Below are positions 20,796 through 60,985 of a DNA stretch of 64,000 bases, one piece after another. Source of the stretch: Alviniconcha marisindica. Lineage: Eukaryota; Mollusca; Gastropoda; Provannidae. Where the stretch lies: contig JABMCL010003107.1 of assembly GCA_018857735.1 (NCBI GenBank), positions 921,001 through 985,000 on the forward strand, read 5' to 3'. The notes beneath the pieces are model-generated. The model was not told where the DNA came from. It searched no databases and saw only the letters and a program-made list of their open reading frames with translations. Positions within the stretch are counted from its first letter, which is position 1, and each line of letters opens with the position of its first letter. A program made the translations under genes and the position numbers.

Positions 20796-23061
20796 ATGTG
20801 TAATGACATTTCACAGTTTAGCCTTGGAATGAAGGATGTAACACAGTAACGCTAATAAAGCCTTTCTGACAACAGCAAAAGCAGATCAACACAACAAAGT
20901 TCATGACAATGAAATATCCTTTGAAAGCATGCTGGCTAGGCACCCCACACACTCAGCACAAAGACACAGGGTGAAGCTCACAGTCACCATTTCAGACTTG
21001 CTCACTAAGTTCTGAGCCGTCATAATGGTTTAAAAAGTATCGAGAAACAAAGGGAAATAATTAACGCTGGAGAAGTCACATCAGTACAGTAGCAAAGATC
21101 TGAATCACCTACAGTAACTCTCATCTAGGATGCGAGTATCTACAAGGTACACAAACTCCTCCAAAGGTACATCCTCAAAGTAGTTTTAACAGTAATTGTT
21201 AAGTCAGAACGCAACTGATTTAGGAGCAACAGTCTCTAAGTCTAAAGATAAACAAACTTCTCAGGGAACTTTTGGGGAGGGGGGGCTGAATGTTATGTAA
21301 ATGTACCTTTAAAGAACTTATGTTCAGCCAGGACTGTTAGAAAGGGTTTCCTCCCCAAGAGCTTGTCTTAAAAAGCCTCCAATCGTTGATAAAACAACAC
21401 ACAAGGTTAAAAAGAATGTTTTTTTCCAATGTTTAATGGTCACCACTCTTTCCTGTTTTCTCATCTTATTTATGCTTCATTATAATAAATGCTGTAATCA
21501 TTGACACTGATCAGTTCACTCTCTTGGAGGGGGCGCGCGCTTCATTGGAGAGTTGCCTGATCTGTTATTTGATGAAGTAATCTTCTGCAGAGAACTGACT
21601 GAGAATTGGTTCTTCTCCAACTCCTACCACTGGTTTACGACACCCTTTCTCCAACCACTGCCATAACTGGTTCCACAACAGGTCTCCGAAAACTGTCAGC
21701 TACCTGACAACAGACAGACAACTCGGGTGTATCAGGCGTTTCTTTTGTAACTGTCCACATTGCTTACACCCTCACAAGTAACACCCATATCCTCTGAAAC
21801 CAGACTGAACTCTCCTTTTTTTTAAAATTCAGGGCACACACGCCTCATGTGCTTCAATGTCATGTTGCTTTCGCAGTCTTATTAGTACCAACCCTTTTGG
21901 AAGGCACTGACAGCATTGGCGGACAGCTGCACGGATATAAAGAGTGCCCTTTCAGTGGCATAACCAATTCCGCAAGAGTTTTGAGGAAGGTGCCAGAAAG
22001 CCAGTTCTTCTATCCGACAGTGCCACCAAAAAGTCAGAAAATGATCCTTCATTAAATGTGGCAAGCAATACCTGTTTGGCCACTGCCGGCTTCACTCCTG
22101 TAACACAGGCTACCCTCAAAGACAACGTGCAGTTGCCCAAAGGGCATAATTGTGTGTACGCATACATGTATATACTGTGGAGAAAAAATCAGCCACACAC
22201 GCCAAATCTCACCCAGCTCTGGGAACACCTTCATGGTTCAGCAGAGGAATAAGAACTGCAGCTACACAGGTTGACAGAGAGAAAAGTAATGAAGCAATGA
22301 GACTGTTCACAACAGTCTAACAGGGGCTTGCTGTTAAGTTCCTGCCGCCCCCCCCCCACCCCCCCCAACACATGTGTGCAAACCACTACCAAGATAACAT
22401 ACACCCCAATACTCTTCAACTGCAATGCATTAACTTCAACAAGGCCAAACATGTCAAACTTGTTGTAAGGAACTTATATATATATCCATCAAATGTAAGA
22501 CTGCTCCTGAACTGAACAAATTTCTATAAGTATCACCACAAAGAGCATCACTCTGTTCTTTCATTTATGCCATAAGAGACAGTTGTTTAAAAAAAGCTAG
22601 AAAAAAAAGCTAAAAAGGCATAAAGCGTGTAAATCTGCAAACATGATGAGAAAGAATCTCAAAATCACAAGACGAGATATACAAAAACTGCACAAATAGC
22701 TTGATAACTCTATAAAGTCAGGATTATAAATTACCACAGTACATGGATGTGAATAAAAAGTATACGTCAAGGGCAACTCTCAGTGGAAAAGAACAAACAT
22801 TTTTTGTAAGTTTTAACGCATATGCATCAAGTATCAACTGAATCAAGAAGAAGGAGAAGAATTGTCCAAAAGATATCACACACACCAAGACGGTCCTGAG
22901 GTATAAAACACACACACAAAGAGTAAACGCTGAATTAATCTATCTGTTCAAAAGAGATATGCATATCAAACAATATTCAAGAGATCGGGCTAACTATGTG
23001 CATGTATAACTGGAAGTATCAACATTAAGACATTCGTTGAAATATTGACAGCATATAATAG

Positions 23062-23145
23062 TCAATGTTCTCACACTGGTAAAAGTTTACTATGTTCTCA
23101 CACTGGTGAAAGCTCACTATGTTCTCACCCTGGTGAAAGTTTACT
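23062..23145. repeat. 27-bp tandem repeat, three copies
   Basis: Units of TGTTCTCACACTGGTGAAAG with TTTACTA or CTCACTA endings repeat three times. Confidence 0.85.
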
Positions 23146-24004
23146 CTCTTTTTCCCCCCCTTTCTCTCTCATTCTGACTTTAAATCCACGTCAGACACAC
23201 CATGTCAGATACATGATTATGACAAAGGCCAAGGTGCAGTGTATGTGTACCTAATGCTTGTAAAAAGAAAACTTATCCTAATTTGGGGGAAGGGGAGAAA
23301 ATTATTGTTTATCACGGATGGTGATAGAATGATCATTGATTTCATGAGCTTATGTAACTTTCTTTCCGGTCAAAAACTCAGTGCACAAACTATGCCTTTT
23401 TACAACAGATGGCTTATGAATGTGATTCTTGACAGTTTTTCTTGTGAACTTGAAGAAATACATCTTCAAAATTCCACAAACACCTTTTATCAACTAACTT
23501 AAACAGAGGTTCAAAGAACCAGTTTGTTTCATGTTAACAAAAACAAAAAAACTAAAATCTTCAAGAGTAGCATGAATGTGGCTCAACAAAAAATATACTT
23601 TAAAAAACAAACCATTTTATTCATGCTCATTAAAACCATAGCTTTGTTCAAAAAATCTTCGAAGTCCTCTAACTTACGACAACAATCTGTGCATTCAAAA
23701 CCACATGAACAATTCTTTCTTATAAAATTCTAAAAATTAAGTATTATGCACATCAAACCATTAAACAAAAATTCATCAAGAACCCATTAGTGAAACTTGA
23801 GTGTACTGAGTGCCAGATTATTCCGCTTGCAAAACTAGATCAAAATGAACGGCAAAACAGTGCTCTAAAAATAAACGAAAGTGATGGACATTAAAGAAAT
23901 CACAGTGACCGCGCACAAAACTGTCCTCTAATATCAAACACAAGAATGTGAAGGCAGTAAACAGCCTAACTCCCTCAAGATCTCTGTAAGCACAAAAAAG
24001 CAGT

Positions 24005-24039
<35 letters not shown>

Positions 24040-25084
24040 AGGATTTTGCAGGCTTTCACACTGTCAACCTCTTCTGACAACTGTTTACACAACATCACGC
24101 CTGAATGTACAAGTAACTGTAAACAGTCCCAAACAAAGCATAAGAATATAAACAATGACTGACGCCACAAGTAAAATGCCACTTCCACCGGTACCTAAAG
24201 CACCAAATAAAGTTCAGACTACACCTACGGCAAACAGGTATCTAGCTATACACTCCCAACACATCCTCATGGCAAGCGCAGCAAGGTGTTTCTTTTTCAC
24301 AACGAGGACACAGCCACGATTGCCACGCCTGTGGCTCATAGACATTGTCTCATGGCTTCACACACACACCATTAGTGAAACAACACAAAGGGGTGATATC
24401 GCTGCCTGTCTGAATGCAAAATCATCCTGATGGTGACAGTGTAGCATTAACCATAATCATTTATAGTCCTGGATTCCGTCAAACTTTTCACTCCAAATTT
24501 TGCAACCTTTTTACTTTTCAATGCTTTTTCTTTTCTTTTTCTTCCTTTTTTCTTCTTCTTTTAATTTAAAATCAAATTCAACAGATTATACACCTTCAGA
24601 GTAAGGGGAGAGCACAGCTGCTTCAGTGAATCACAACTCCAACTTAAAAGCAAGTGAGAGAACGGTTCTGAACTCCAAACAATGAAGGTCATCTTCATGC
24701 CATCTCTTCAAACCAAAACGTGCACATGTAAAGCACAGTGGCCTGAACCCATGTCACCAAGTGTCCTTGCTATGCCACAGCTCCTGCGTTACGAAAAATT
24801 CATGAGCTGGCACATCAGGCATGGCCACTGCACACAGCGACAGGCAACTGAAGTGGTTTCACTGTTACAGAAGGATATTTACATAATGTACAAGCAAACA
24901 TTCTATAGCTGTCAGAATCCACAGCTGATGTGTTCTCAGGGATGGGATATGGTGCAACCTCAGTAAACATGCTGGATCCGAATTCAGAAGCATTCTGGTT
25001 ACTGCCAGTGTGCAGCCAGAATCAGGCCAAATCGTGTATGCCGGATCCAACTTCCTCCATCCGATTCGGCTCCATTCTTCCAAA

Positions 25085-25420
25085 GAAGGCCCGGGTCATA
25101 TTGTGCAAAACCAGCCTGGATCCAATCTGGATGGCCTGGTCAGGTTTGGTCCAAATGCATCTGGTCTGACAGCAAGCCAGTATGCAAAAATCACTGGGCC
25201 AAGTTCCGGCAGAACGCAACTTGGCCCGATACCAGTTTCCCACTTTCAGACCAGATTCCTTTCTTCCACAGACGGCCTGGTCCAGACTGTGCAAAACCAG
25301 CTTGGATCCAGTTTGGTTCTGACTGGCTGTCAGGTTTTGGCCAAATGGATCCAGTCTGGAAGCCAGCGGGTGTGCCAGAACCACTGGGCCTGCTTCCTGC
25401 CAACTCTTCTGAGCTGATCT
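25085..25420. repeat. About 185-bp diverged direct repeat
   Basis: TGTGCAAAACCAGCCTGGAT near 25105 recurs as TGTGCAAAACCAGCTTGGAT near 25289. Each is followed by a GGTCCAAATG or GGCCAAATGG block and then CCACTGGGCC or TCACTGGGCC. At least two units are present, flanked by partial units of the same GATCC-rich sequence from about 24970 to 25445. Confidence 0.7.
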
Positions 25421-25621
25421 GGATCGGACGCAAATCGGATCCAGCATGTTTACTGGGAAGCTGCTCTGCACATCTAGATCACTGGACGACTCAAAAAGCA
25501 AGCCAACCGACTACACGATGTTGCTGTCCTCACCAAAGGGCAGAAGACAAAAAAACAAACAACTGCCAGGTCAGGACTGTACAGCTGTCTGAAGAATGAT
25601 ATGTGAATAAAAAAACTGTTG

Positions 25622-25872
25622 CCATGATAACAAAGCTAGCCCACATTGCCATGATAACAAAGCTAGCCCACATTAACAAAGCTAGCCCACATTGCCATGA
25701 TAACAAAGCTAGCCTACATTGCCATGATAACAAAGCTAGCCCACATTAACAAAGCTAGCCCACATTGCCACATTGCCATGATAACAAAGCTAGCCTACAT
25801 TGCCATGATAACAAAGCTAGCCCACATTAACAAAGCTAGCCCACATTGCCATGATAACAAAGCTAGCCCAAT
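25622..25872. repeat. AACAAAGCTAGCCCACATT minisatellite
   Basis: The core CATGATAACAAAGCTAGCCC plus ACATTGC repeats about nine times, alternating with a shorter unit that lacks GCCATGAT. Units are nearly identical and contain NheI-type GCTAGC palindromes. Confidence 0.9.
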
Positions 25873-27093
25873 AATACATACATATATATGCACAGGTATT
25901 TCATTCTGGAGCAGATGGAAAGGGGAAGCGAGTTTCAGTGACATTATCAAGGGATGGGTGCTGATGGAGTATACACATACATTTCATTCTCAGGCAAAAG
26001 TTAGACTTCAGTGATATTATCAACAGATGAGTTACTGCTGGAACATTGTTCACAATGTCTCCATGATACGTGTGCGTGTACATAAATTATACACCAATGA
26101 GGAAGGGGATCATACAGAGTTCACTCCCCTACAACAACAGAGGTCACTCTCCTAACACTTTTTTTTTCTTCTCTTCTCCATACAACTGCCTGGTGTGAAA
26201 AACCACAGTGAAATCCTCTTGAACGCAAGTTCCTTTCAGACCAAAGTTTGTTCATGTCCCTAAAGGACACCTTCTGAGCAGTTTTCTTCTTTCTAAGACA
26301 AACTTCTGTAAAGACAAAGTCAGTTTGATGGTTCCAGACATGTTTTCTTCAGAGAGTCCTATCATAGGTGCTTCCAAGTAAGTGTGACCTTTCTCTATAT
26401 CGGTTTCCTTTGTCTCCCCCCCCCCCCCTCCCCCCCCCCCCTCCCCTCCCCCAAGTACTGTACTCAGTTCAATCAAAATCAAACAGAACAATCCGGACAA
26501 GAATGATTATACTAGTGGCTGTATGAGTGCAATATCACAATGGATAATGGATAATGGCTAGACCAGTAATTCGCCCAATACAAGAGATTACATATTCTTG
26601 CCAACAGCAACACATGCCCATTATTGCCCCCAAAAAATGTAAAGGTGGCATGGTCCGTTTTAACTATTTTAATCAATACATGCATATTTTTCAACACAGC
26701 ACAGTCAGTGTCAAAGTGTTGAACCATGGTTGTGTGTATGACTGACAGAGTTCAAGCAGAAAGCATCAAGCAGAGCACACACCTCATTTTCACACGGCCC
26801 AAGCGCACGCAGACACCAGGCATGCACTCAGTAGACTAGTGAACAGTTCTCTGAACTCAACCCGCACTGTTCATGTCTGACAGCCACTCTCTGGCGTCCA
26901 CTCTGGCCAAACAGCCACACCGCATTTCCCTCCCTCTGATGAAAACTTCCGGTTAGAACAAGCCGGACACACATGGACGTACTTATCCATAAGTGTGACC
27001 CCACGTCACTGTTGTCCATGCACAGAAACAGTTGCAGGAAATGACCATCACAACAGAAACAGTTGCAGGAAATGACCATCACAGGAAAGATTT

Positions 27094-27146
<53 letters not shown>

Positions 27147-27520
27147 TGTATTCTTTCCTCATTTAAGAAAAAAAGTCTTCTAACAACAGAAAAATTCTGA
27201 ACACAGGTGCACGCACTGTATCTGAGGGTCGGTCACACACGGCATCCGTAATTTAACAAGGAAAAGCAGCGTTCTCCCCTCTTCCATCTTCCCCCTCCTC
27301 CTTCCAGTTGTCAAGCACGGCAGCAATATGGAAGACACATTTCTTGAGATTCAGAGGAAAAGCGGTTCCAACCCACTCACGGATTTTGTGCAACGTAAAA
27401 AAATGACTCCTGTTGATCCGCGCTTGGGTACTCGAGAGGGCAGGAGGAGTTCGTTCAATGTCAGACTGACAAACATTGTGGTGTACGACTACACGAGTGA
27501 TTATGCCATGACGTCGGGGG

Positions 27521-54338
<26,818 letters not shown>

Positions 54339-55122
54339 CTGAAATACAGGCAAAGGCCAGCTTTCGGTTCACACTCATCACCAGCATCACATGACCTATG
54401 TGCTTCCATTCAATGCACAGCATCAGTAATAGTTTAAAACTGCTGTGCAGCATGAGCAGTCAAACACACACAATGTGAGAGACGGAAGAAAGAAAAAAGT
54501 GAAAGAAGAAAGAAGAGGAACAAAGAAGTGGGAGGGGTTACCTCCTTTCATATTACTTTTAAACGTTCCCACAAATATGACTACAAAAATCCAGTGTATT
54601 GTTTCTATACCAACTACCACCCACATCTCTCCTGAATTTTTGTTTAAAAAAAAGAAAAAGTTTTTACTAGTCCAAATGAACCGCTTATCGAAATTCAGTC
54701 TGTCAGCAAGAGTCGACTGTAGGAATCAACTCAGGAATTGATACAATTCAATCTGCATTCAAAATGTTGAGTAAAAAACAATAAACTCCAAGAACTAACT
54801 TAATAACTGGACCGATACAATTCAGTTTGCATTTAAAATGTTGAATAAAAGGACCCCTTCTCTGTCTGTTCCAACAGGTTCTGTCGCTGTCAAAGTCAGG
54901 GGGCACAGTCTCTCCAAAAGGGACCCACCGCTCTACAGCTTGGAATGCTACAAAAAAGGAACACTTCCGGAGTTGTCTGCTGATTATTTCAGGACGATGA
55001 GCAAAACGCTCTCCTTGGGCAATTCCATCACCCATCCGTGCGTGCATATTGGATTCTGGCAACGACAAGGAGCCGTGTGAACAGGCACCACCACACTCTG
55101 CAGGCCAGGGTCACAACCATTT

Positions 55123-55183
<61 letters not shown>

Positions 55184-55358
55184 CCCCCCCCCCCCCACCC
55201 CCCCTACCCCCACCCCCCCAGCCCCCGTCGAAAGAAGAGCTGCAAAGAGTGGTTCTATTAAGGTGTTAAAAAGATGCCACTCTGGTCTTTTTCAAAAGGG
55301 AAGAAAAAAGAGAAGAAACAAAACAAACAACAACAACAAAACGAAAACACACGTCCTT

Positions 55359-55400
<42 letters not shown>

Positions 55401-56264
55401 TGTGGTTGCGACACGTTTGTGCATGGTTGGTAGCGGCGGAGGGTGGGGGTGGGCGACGGTGGGGTGGGGTGGGGGTCACAGTAGAGTCCACCTTATGGTT
55501 CGTTTACACGTACACATGTACCCGCGACGCCATATCTAGTGATGTTTCATGCCCATGTCAGCGTCCAGCCTAGCTCTGGTGAGCAGACAGATCTATACAC
55601 TAATTATGCAGCGCGACGGCCCATCACGTTTGCCTCCAAAAAGGGGCTCACCCCGAAAATTCGCACACGTTTTGTATTGCCATATTAGCGTTTCTTTTAA
55701 CAGTTTGAGGAAAAGCAAGCTTGCAAATGACCCCCCCCCCCCTCCCCCACCCCCACCCCCCTGCCGCCCCCCAATCATAAAAGTCATATTAACGCTGGTT
55801 TAGCGACATGCATCCCCGGTCACTGAGAGCAACTGAATTAGCTAATCAGTTTGGGAGGCGGACCCCTTTTCCGGAGCAAATGGCAGCGAGCCCAACCGGC
55901 CACGGCTATAACCCTTAATTACAACTACAGACACGAAAGTGCAAGTGTTTTGTTTTGTTGCCATCACAGAGACACAGGACATGCATGCATAGATGCATGC
56001 ATAGCAGGCGCGAGCTGCACGTGCAGGTTCGTGGGCAGAACAAGGGGAAGGGAGGGGCACGGTAATTAGACTATTGCCCCCCCTGAGAGGCTTCCCCTGG
56101 CTCCTATCGATTCTCGCCCGCAAGCGTTGAGTGGGGGACGATTCCAGCATCTCGCAGTTTGCTCTGAAAACACTTTGTATCGGCGGTTCCTGCCGACCGC
56201 TTCCAATCCCTGTATTCCCTTACACCATGGCCATGCACTCACACGTAGCGCTTTTTAAAGGAAC

Positions 56265-56443
56265 CAACCTTCTCTGAAACATTATCTTCTCTGAAACAAT
56301 AATCTCTGAAATGGCCTTCTCTGAAACACTCTCTCTGAAACAACCTTCTCTGAAACACTATCTTCTCTGAAAAACTAATCTTTGAAACAACCTTCTCTGA
56401 AACACTATCTCTGAAACAACCTTCTCTGAAACACTATCTCTGT
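56265..56443. repeat. CTTCTCTGAAACA minisatellite
   Basis: Units of CTTCTCTGAAACACTATCTC plus TGAAACAAC repeat irregularly, with shortened variants, roughly 8-10 times. Confidence 0.85.
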
Positions 56444-56689
56444 CCAAGAAATCCGGCTTTTTATTTGTCACGCAGGTAGAAGCGATCAAAATAAAAACCT
56501 CAAAGTGAGGATTCAGCCTTTAAAATGCTCTGGTGATTTTACCTTCTGCTTAGATTAGAATCCTCTTACACCAGTGAGGGTTAGCGAGACTGGGCCGTGT
56601 AAAAGAACACACTGCCAAGTGCCACAGCAGAGCTCTGAGCTGTGTGTGTGGGGGGGGGGGGGGGGGGGGAGGCCTGGGCTCATTCCCTG

Positions 56690-57060
56690 TCCCAGTTTTT
56701 CATGCTGCTTTACGTCCGCAAAGTAAGCAGGCATGGTTCTTAACGTCCACGGAAACCATAACGCTTATTAGGGGCGGCAAGAAGGTGGGGGGAAGGGGGT
56801 ATGGAGGTGGGGGGGAGAGGGAGATTATATACACGGTCTGTCGCTACACTGTCACCACCAGAATGACTTCTCCATTAAGGTGGGCAGCGACGAGAGCCCT
56901 TTACGTCCGCAGAAACCGTCAGGCTTATTATAGGGACGGGGAAGGGCGGCCACTTCGACCTTCTCACAGCTCCTGAGCTCTGCTCCGCTCTGTCCCACCC
57001 TTTTCCCCATCCCTAATAAACCTTATGGTTTCCCTGGACGTGAAGCACCATGAAAGAAGA
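56690..57060. repeat. Dispersed repeat R2 (composite, nested copies)
   Basis: GTTCTTAACGTCCACGGAAA, CTTATTAGGGGCGG, TATATACACGG, CACTGTCACCACCAGAATGA and TTAAGGTGGGCAG recur in the same order at 63826-64000. Parts recur at 62590-62690 and 57640-57770. It is a non-coding interspersed element with no recognised termini. Confidence 0.75.
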
Positions 57061-57299
57061 AGTGTCTCAGCCGACTTTGTGGTTATCCGCAGCCTCTTTG
57101 ATCCTTTTCGCCGTGCGGCGGGAGCTGAGCATGCAGCGGACGTGCCTGAGATCAAGGATGCGGTGCGTGCAGCACGGGGAAGTTCGGAGACCAATTTGTC
57201 GTTGCTGTGTGCGGCCAGCCACCCTGTTACCCGTCTCTACCGAGCCAAGTCCCGAAAAAGGGTAATGACTATCAAGAGGGGGCCTTTTAAAACCATCAG

Positions 57300-57420
57300 A
57301 GTTCTGTGGGCGTAAAGCAACATTGAACCATGCTTCGGCACTGGTCACAGTTTGTCCCTAATATGTCAACCGACATCCGAGGACATGAAACTCTACTTCA
57401 TCATTTTAAAACCATTCATC
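57300..57420. repeat. Dispersed repeat R3, inverted copy at 62505-62612
   Basis: GTAAAGCAACATTGAACCAT GC, GGTCACAGTTTGT and CCTAATATGTC are found reverse-complemented at 62552-62605 (GACATATTAGGAACAAACTG, CATGGTTCAATGTTGCTTTA). Two copies of one element in opposite orientation about 5 kb apart. Confidence 0.75.
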
Positions 57421-57421
57421 G

Positions 57422-57553
57422 TGAGCCGGTTTGGCCTAGCGGTACGGTATACACGAACTGGCCTAGCGGTACGGTATACACGATTTGGCCTAGCGGTAAG
57501 GTGCACACGGCTGGTAGGAAGAAGGGCCACGGTTCGATTCCGCTTCGGCTCTC
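57422..57553 (+). mobile_element. tRNA-like SINE head with triplicated A-box region
   Basis: It starts GAGCCGGTTTGGCCTAGCGG and ends in the B box GGTTCGATTCC plus CGGCTCTCC, the same frame as the copy at 63442. Between them GGCCTAGCGGTACGGTATAC with a short spacer occurs twice and GGCCTAGCGGTAAGG once more, so three A-box copies precede one B box. Confidence 0.8.
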
Positions 57554-58020
57554 CCTTCTCTTCAAAATGGTTGTAGTTTGTGGGCAGTCTTGTGACTTTG
57601 TCCATCACAATTAAGCGTTAAAATGGCTCTCATCGCTGTCCATCTTAATGCAGGAGTCATTCTGGTGGAGACAGGACAGTGACAGGTATATAATCTCCCT
57701 CTTCTCCCACATTCGCCCGTCCCTAATAAGCCTTATGGTTTTTGTGGCAAGTAAAGCACCACGAAAGAAAGAAAGAAAGGGGGGGCGGGGGGGGGGTGGA
57801 TTTTTTTTAAATCATTTTTTATATTTTTTTTAGCTCTTCGGCTTGTTTTGAGAAGGCTAGTTCCTTTAAAAAAAATAATAATCAATGCTGTGGTTTTTGT
57901 CGCGCGCAATTCTGGTTCAGCAACAGCCAGTGGTAACTAACTGTAACTATCTCATCATCATCCATTTGCGCCCCGCTCCAGTCTTAACCAGCAGCTCTCG
58001 ATCATACGTTATGACACACA

Positions 58021-58061
<41 letters not shown>

Positions 58062-58157
58062 ACACCACACCACACCACACACACACACACACTCACACAC
58101 ACACACAGTCGGTGCTTTGAGCCCAGTCAATCACACAGGGTTATATCACGGCTAGCG

Positions 58158-58210
<53 letters not shown>

Positions 58211-59334
58211 TGAACTGATTTACAACTGAAAAAGCTACTACCAAACACATTCCATGAGATGTATTCATACAAAATTAAAACACAATTAATCAAATCACAA
58301 GTATGTCTAAGTCACTGTTATGCAGCACAGGTTTTGTTCCCTATACTTATATTCCGCAGGCACTCACCACTGGAACCTGCTTACATCGCCTGTCAATTCT
58401 ACAAGCAGGGTAGCAGTGACCGATCTTATTCCGCAGGTCCACAAGGGAAAGAAACCGTGTTAGCCAAAACTAATGAAGTTGAAAAGTAGGGAGAGGAGTT
58501 CGGGAGCGTGGCGTGGGGGTTGGTGGTGGGGCTGGGCTGTGGGGGGGGTGGGGAGAGAGAGAGAGAATGATGGTGAAGAAATTTAGGCTTCGCACGCACA
58601 GCCATTGGGGGCACTAGCTGTTGGTACAGTTCTTATTGTTGATGACAGATCCTCGGAAAGGTAGCCGAGACCGAGTGACACGTGACACTCGGGAGGCAGA
58701 CAATTACTTCGCATAAACTGCCTGCGCTATTGACTCGGCTAATAACGAAATAAGAAGTAGGCGTCCATCCACCAGTCAGACGGTACAGAAAGGTCGACAT
58801 TGATTGAAGACTGTAGATGTGGCAATGCCCCCACGCGCTCTGTCAGTGTGTCTGTGTGTCATAACTCATGCTGCAGCAGAATGATGAAACGTTTAACGTG
58901 ATAACCACCCGAAGACCACGTCACGACATCAGAATGCCAACTACCCACTTGCATCCAAGTCATCATGATGCAGCAGATGTAACATATGCTGAGACATCAT
59001 CGTGAGGCCACAGCAAGACATCTGACTGTCTGGTCGTTTGTAAAGTACAAACTACAAAAAGAAGACGCGAGGGAGAGAAAAGGGAGAGAAAAGGAGGAAA
59101 CTTGATCTTCCAGTAGGCTAATGCATTCTCGACTTCGTGATCTGTAACTAAGTACCTCTTGCTAATCGGTGCTAACAACACGACTCCGCATTTGTCCTGA
59201 GGCGGCCCTTTGCGGATGGCAGGACGGTGAAATCCAATTACTAACTACTTCGCACCAAAGTCACCCTGCCCCACAGTGGGTTTGTTTTTGTTGTTGTTGT
59301 TGTTGTCTTCTTCTTATTATTTTTTTTTTCCTCC

Positions 59335-59434
59335 GGAGAACCCGGAGCTATCAAAGGCTCTCTCTTTAAAGCTTGGAGTACGACCTACTCTGGCAGGCTT
59401 TAAAGAGAGAGCTTTTAATAGCTCTGGATTCTCT
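59335..59434. repeat. Imperfect 38-bp inverted repeat
   Basis: Arm 59335-59372 (with GGCTCTCTCTTTAAAGC) pairs with 59397-59434 (GCTTTAAAGAGAGAGC onward) with about five mismatches. The spacer is 24 nt. The sequence relates to a dispersed family that shares GCATGCAAAAGCTATATTCT at 59828 and 59930. Confidence 0.8.
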
Positions 59435-59635
59435 AAAATGTACCTTTGCATGCTTTGCCTGCTGCACTGATTCCGCCTTTGCAGCTTATACCTTTCCGGT
59501 ACATATGGCATTGTTTCCCCGCTTCAAATTCTCTTTCAATACATAAAAACAGTGAGACAGACGTTTATTTGTGATTCAATGACTGGTGTTGCATGGTGGT
59601 TGGGGTGGGGGTGGTGGGGTGGGGGTGGGGGGTGC

Positions 59636-59678
<43 letters not shown>

Positions 59679-59814
59679 TCGTCGCAGCTGACTGGGCTTT
59701 AAACATAGAGAACCAAACGGTTACTCTGTGATCTATGATTGTGACACAACTCTCGCTGATTCGAGATTCAAATTTAATGAACTAGGCAGGTGGAAATTTG
59801 CAACACAGAGTTGC

Positions 59815-59960
59815 CGACAGCAAGCAAAGCATGCAAAAGCTATATTCTGACACAACTATTCAAAATTCAAATTTAAGGAACTACAGACAGGCAGAAATTT
59901 GCAAGACAAAATTTCCGGCAGTAAGCAAAGCATGCAAAAGCTATATTCTGACCCAGTTCA
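59815..59960. repeat. About 100-bp direct repeat, two copies
   Basis: AGCAAAGCATGCAAAAGCTA TATTCTGACaCA occurs at about 59823 and 59925, each preceded by GGAAATTTGCAA or AGAAATTTGCAA. Related TATATTCTGACC motifs appear near 36149, 61668 and 61832. Confidence 0.8.
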
Positions 59961-60014
59961 GGTGCAAAACAGAAAATGTTTGAGAATTCTGGATTCTTAA
60001 CAGAGGTGAACCTT

Positions 60015-60592
60015 ACTCTCGATATCCGCGGTACCGCATCACTGAGAACGGTATAGAGGGCAGCTCTGTATAGATCGGTATAGAGGGCAAATCCGTATAG
60101 AACGGTCTAGAGCAGCTCTGTATAGAACGGTATAGTGGGCAGCTCTGTATAGAACGGTATAGAGGGCAGCTCTGTATAGAACGGTACACAGAGCAGCTCC
60201 GTATGGAACGGGTTAGAGGGCAGCTCTGTATAGAACGGTACAGAGGGCAGCTCTGTATAGAACGGTACAAAGCATCTCTGTATAGAACGGTACAGAGGGC
60301 AGCTCTGTATAGAACGGTATAAAGCATCTCTGTATAGAACGGTACAGACGGCAGCTCTGTATAGAACGGTACACAGAGCAGCGGTACACAGAGCAGCTCC
60401 GTATAGAACGGTATAGAGGGCAGCTCTGTACAGAACGGTACAGAGAGCAGCTCCGTAAAGAACGGTACAGAGAGCAGCTCCGTATGGAACGGTAGAGAGA
60501 GCAGCTCCGTAAAGAACGGTACAGAGAGCAGCTCCGTATGGAACGGTAGAGAGAGCAGCTGCGAAAAGAACGGCACAGAGGGCAGCTCTGCA
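60015..60592. repeat. 27-bp minisatellite, about 20 units
   Basis: Units of GGTACAGAGGGCAGCTCTGT plus ATAGAAC vary at a few sites (AGAGAGCAGCTCCGT in the right part). The 27-bp period gives a spurious 187-codon open frame on the minus strand made of 9-residue repeats. Confidence 0.95.
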
Positions 60593-60927
60593 CCAGCTTA
60601 CAGAGTTTTAGCTGTGACCGTGAACGGAGCTCTCCGACTGTTCACAGGGAGAAGGACACGCAAAATGAATAATTAAACAGCATTGGGTTACTGTCTCAAG
60701 AGTGTGATGGATGCGCGAGTCACGCCTCGCCTCAAGATGCTCACAATGAAGACCGCTCCAGGTTGTACTGCAAGCTGTGACAGAGATTAACAGATTATGA
60801 CAGCTGCGAATGGAGTACAGGATCCAATACTGCCACAAATCAATATCGTCAGCGTATTTTTCGCTGTCCGTACGAGAAGCGACTTTGAGCCGCAATCTTA
60901 CATTTCTCAAGGTAACCCCCCACCCCA

Positions 60928-60985
<58 letters not shown>

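Noticed and set aside
21849..22252. Overlapping frames of 60-102 codons in the inferred ORP 3' region
   Set aside because: No domain, codon pattern or splice sites; several competing frames overlap on both strands.
54748..55068. 106-codon minus-strand frame with FQAVERWVPFGETVPPDFDS
   Set aside because: It looks somewhat protein-like but has no conserved PH start motif, no matching phase or splice sites for the ORP gene, and may be a repeat relic.
60013..60576. 187-codon minus-strand open frame
   Set aside because: It is entirely 27-bp minisatellite (nine codons per unit); frame openness follows from the period.
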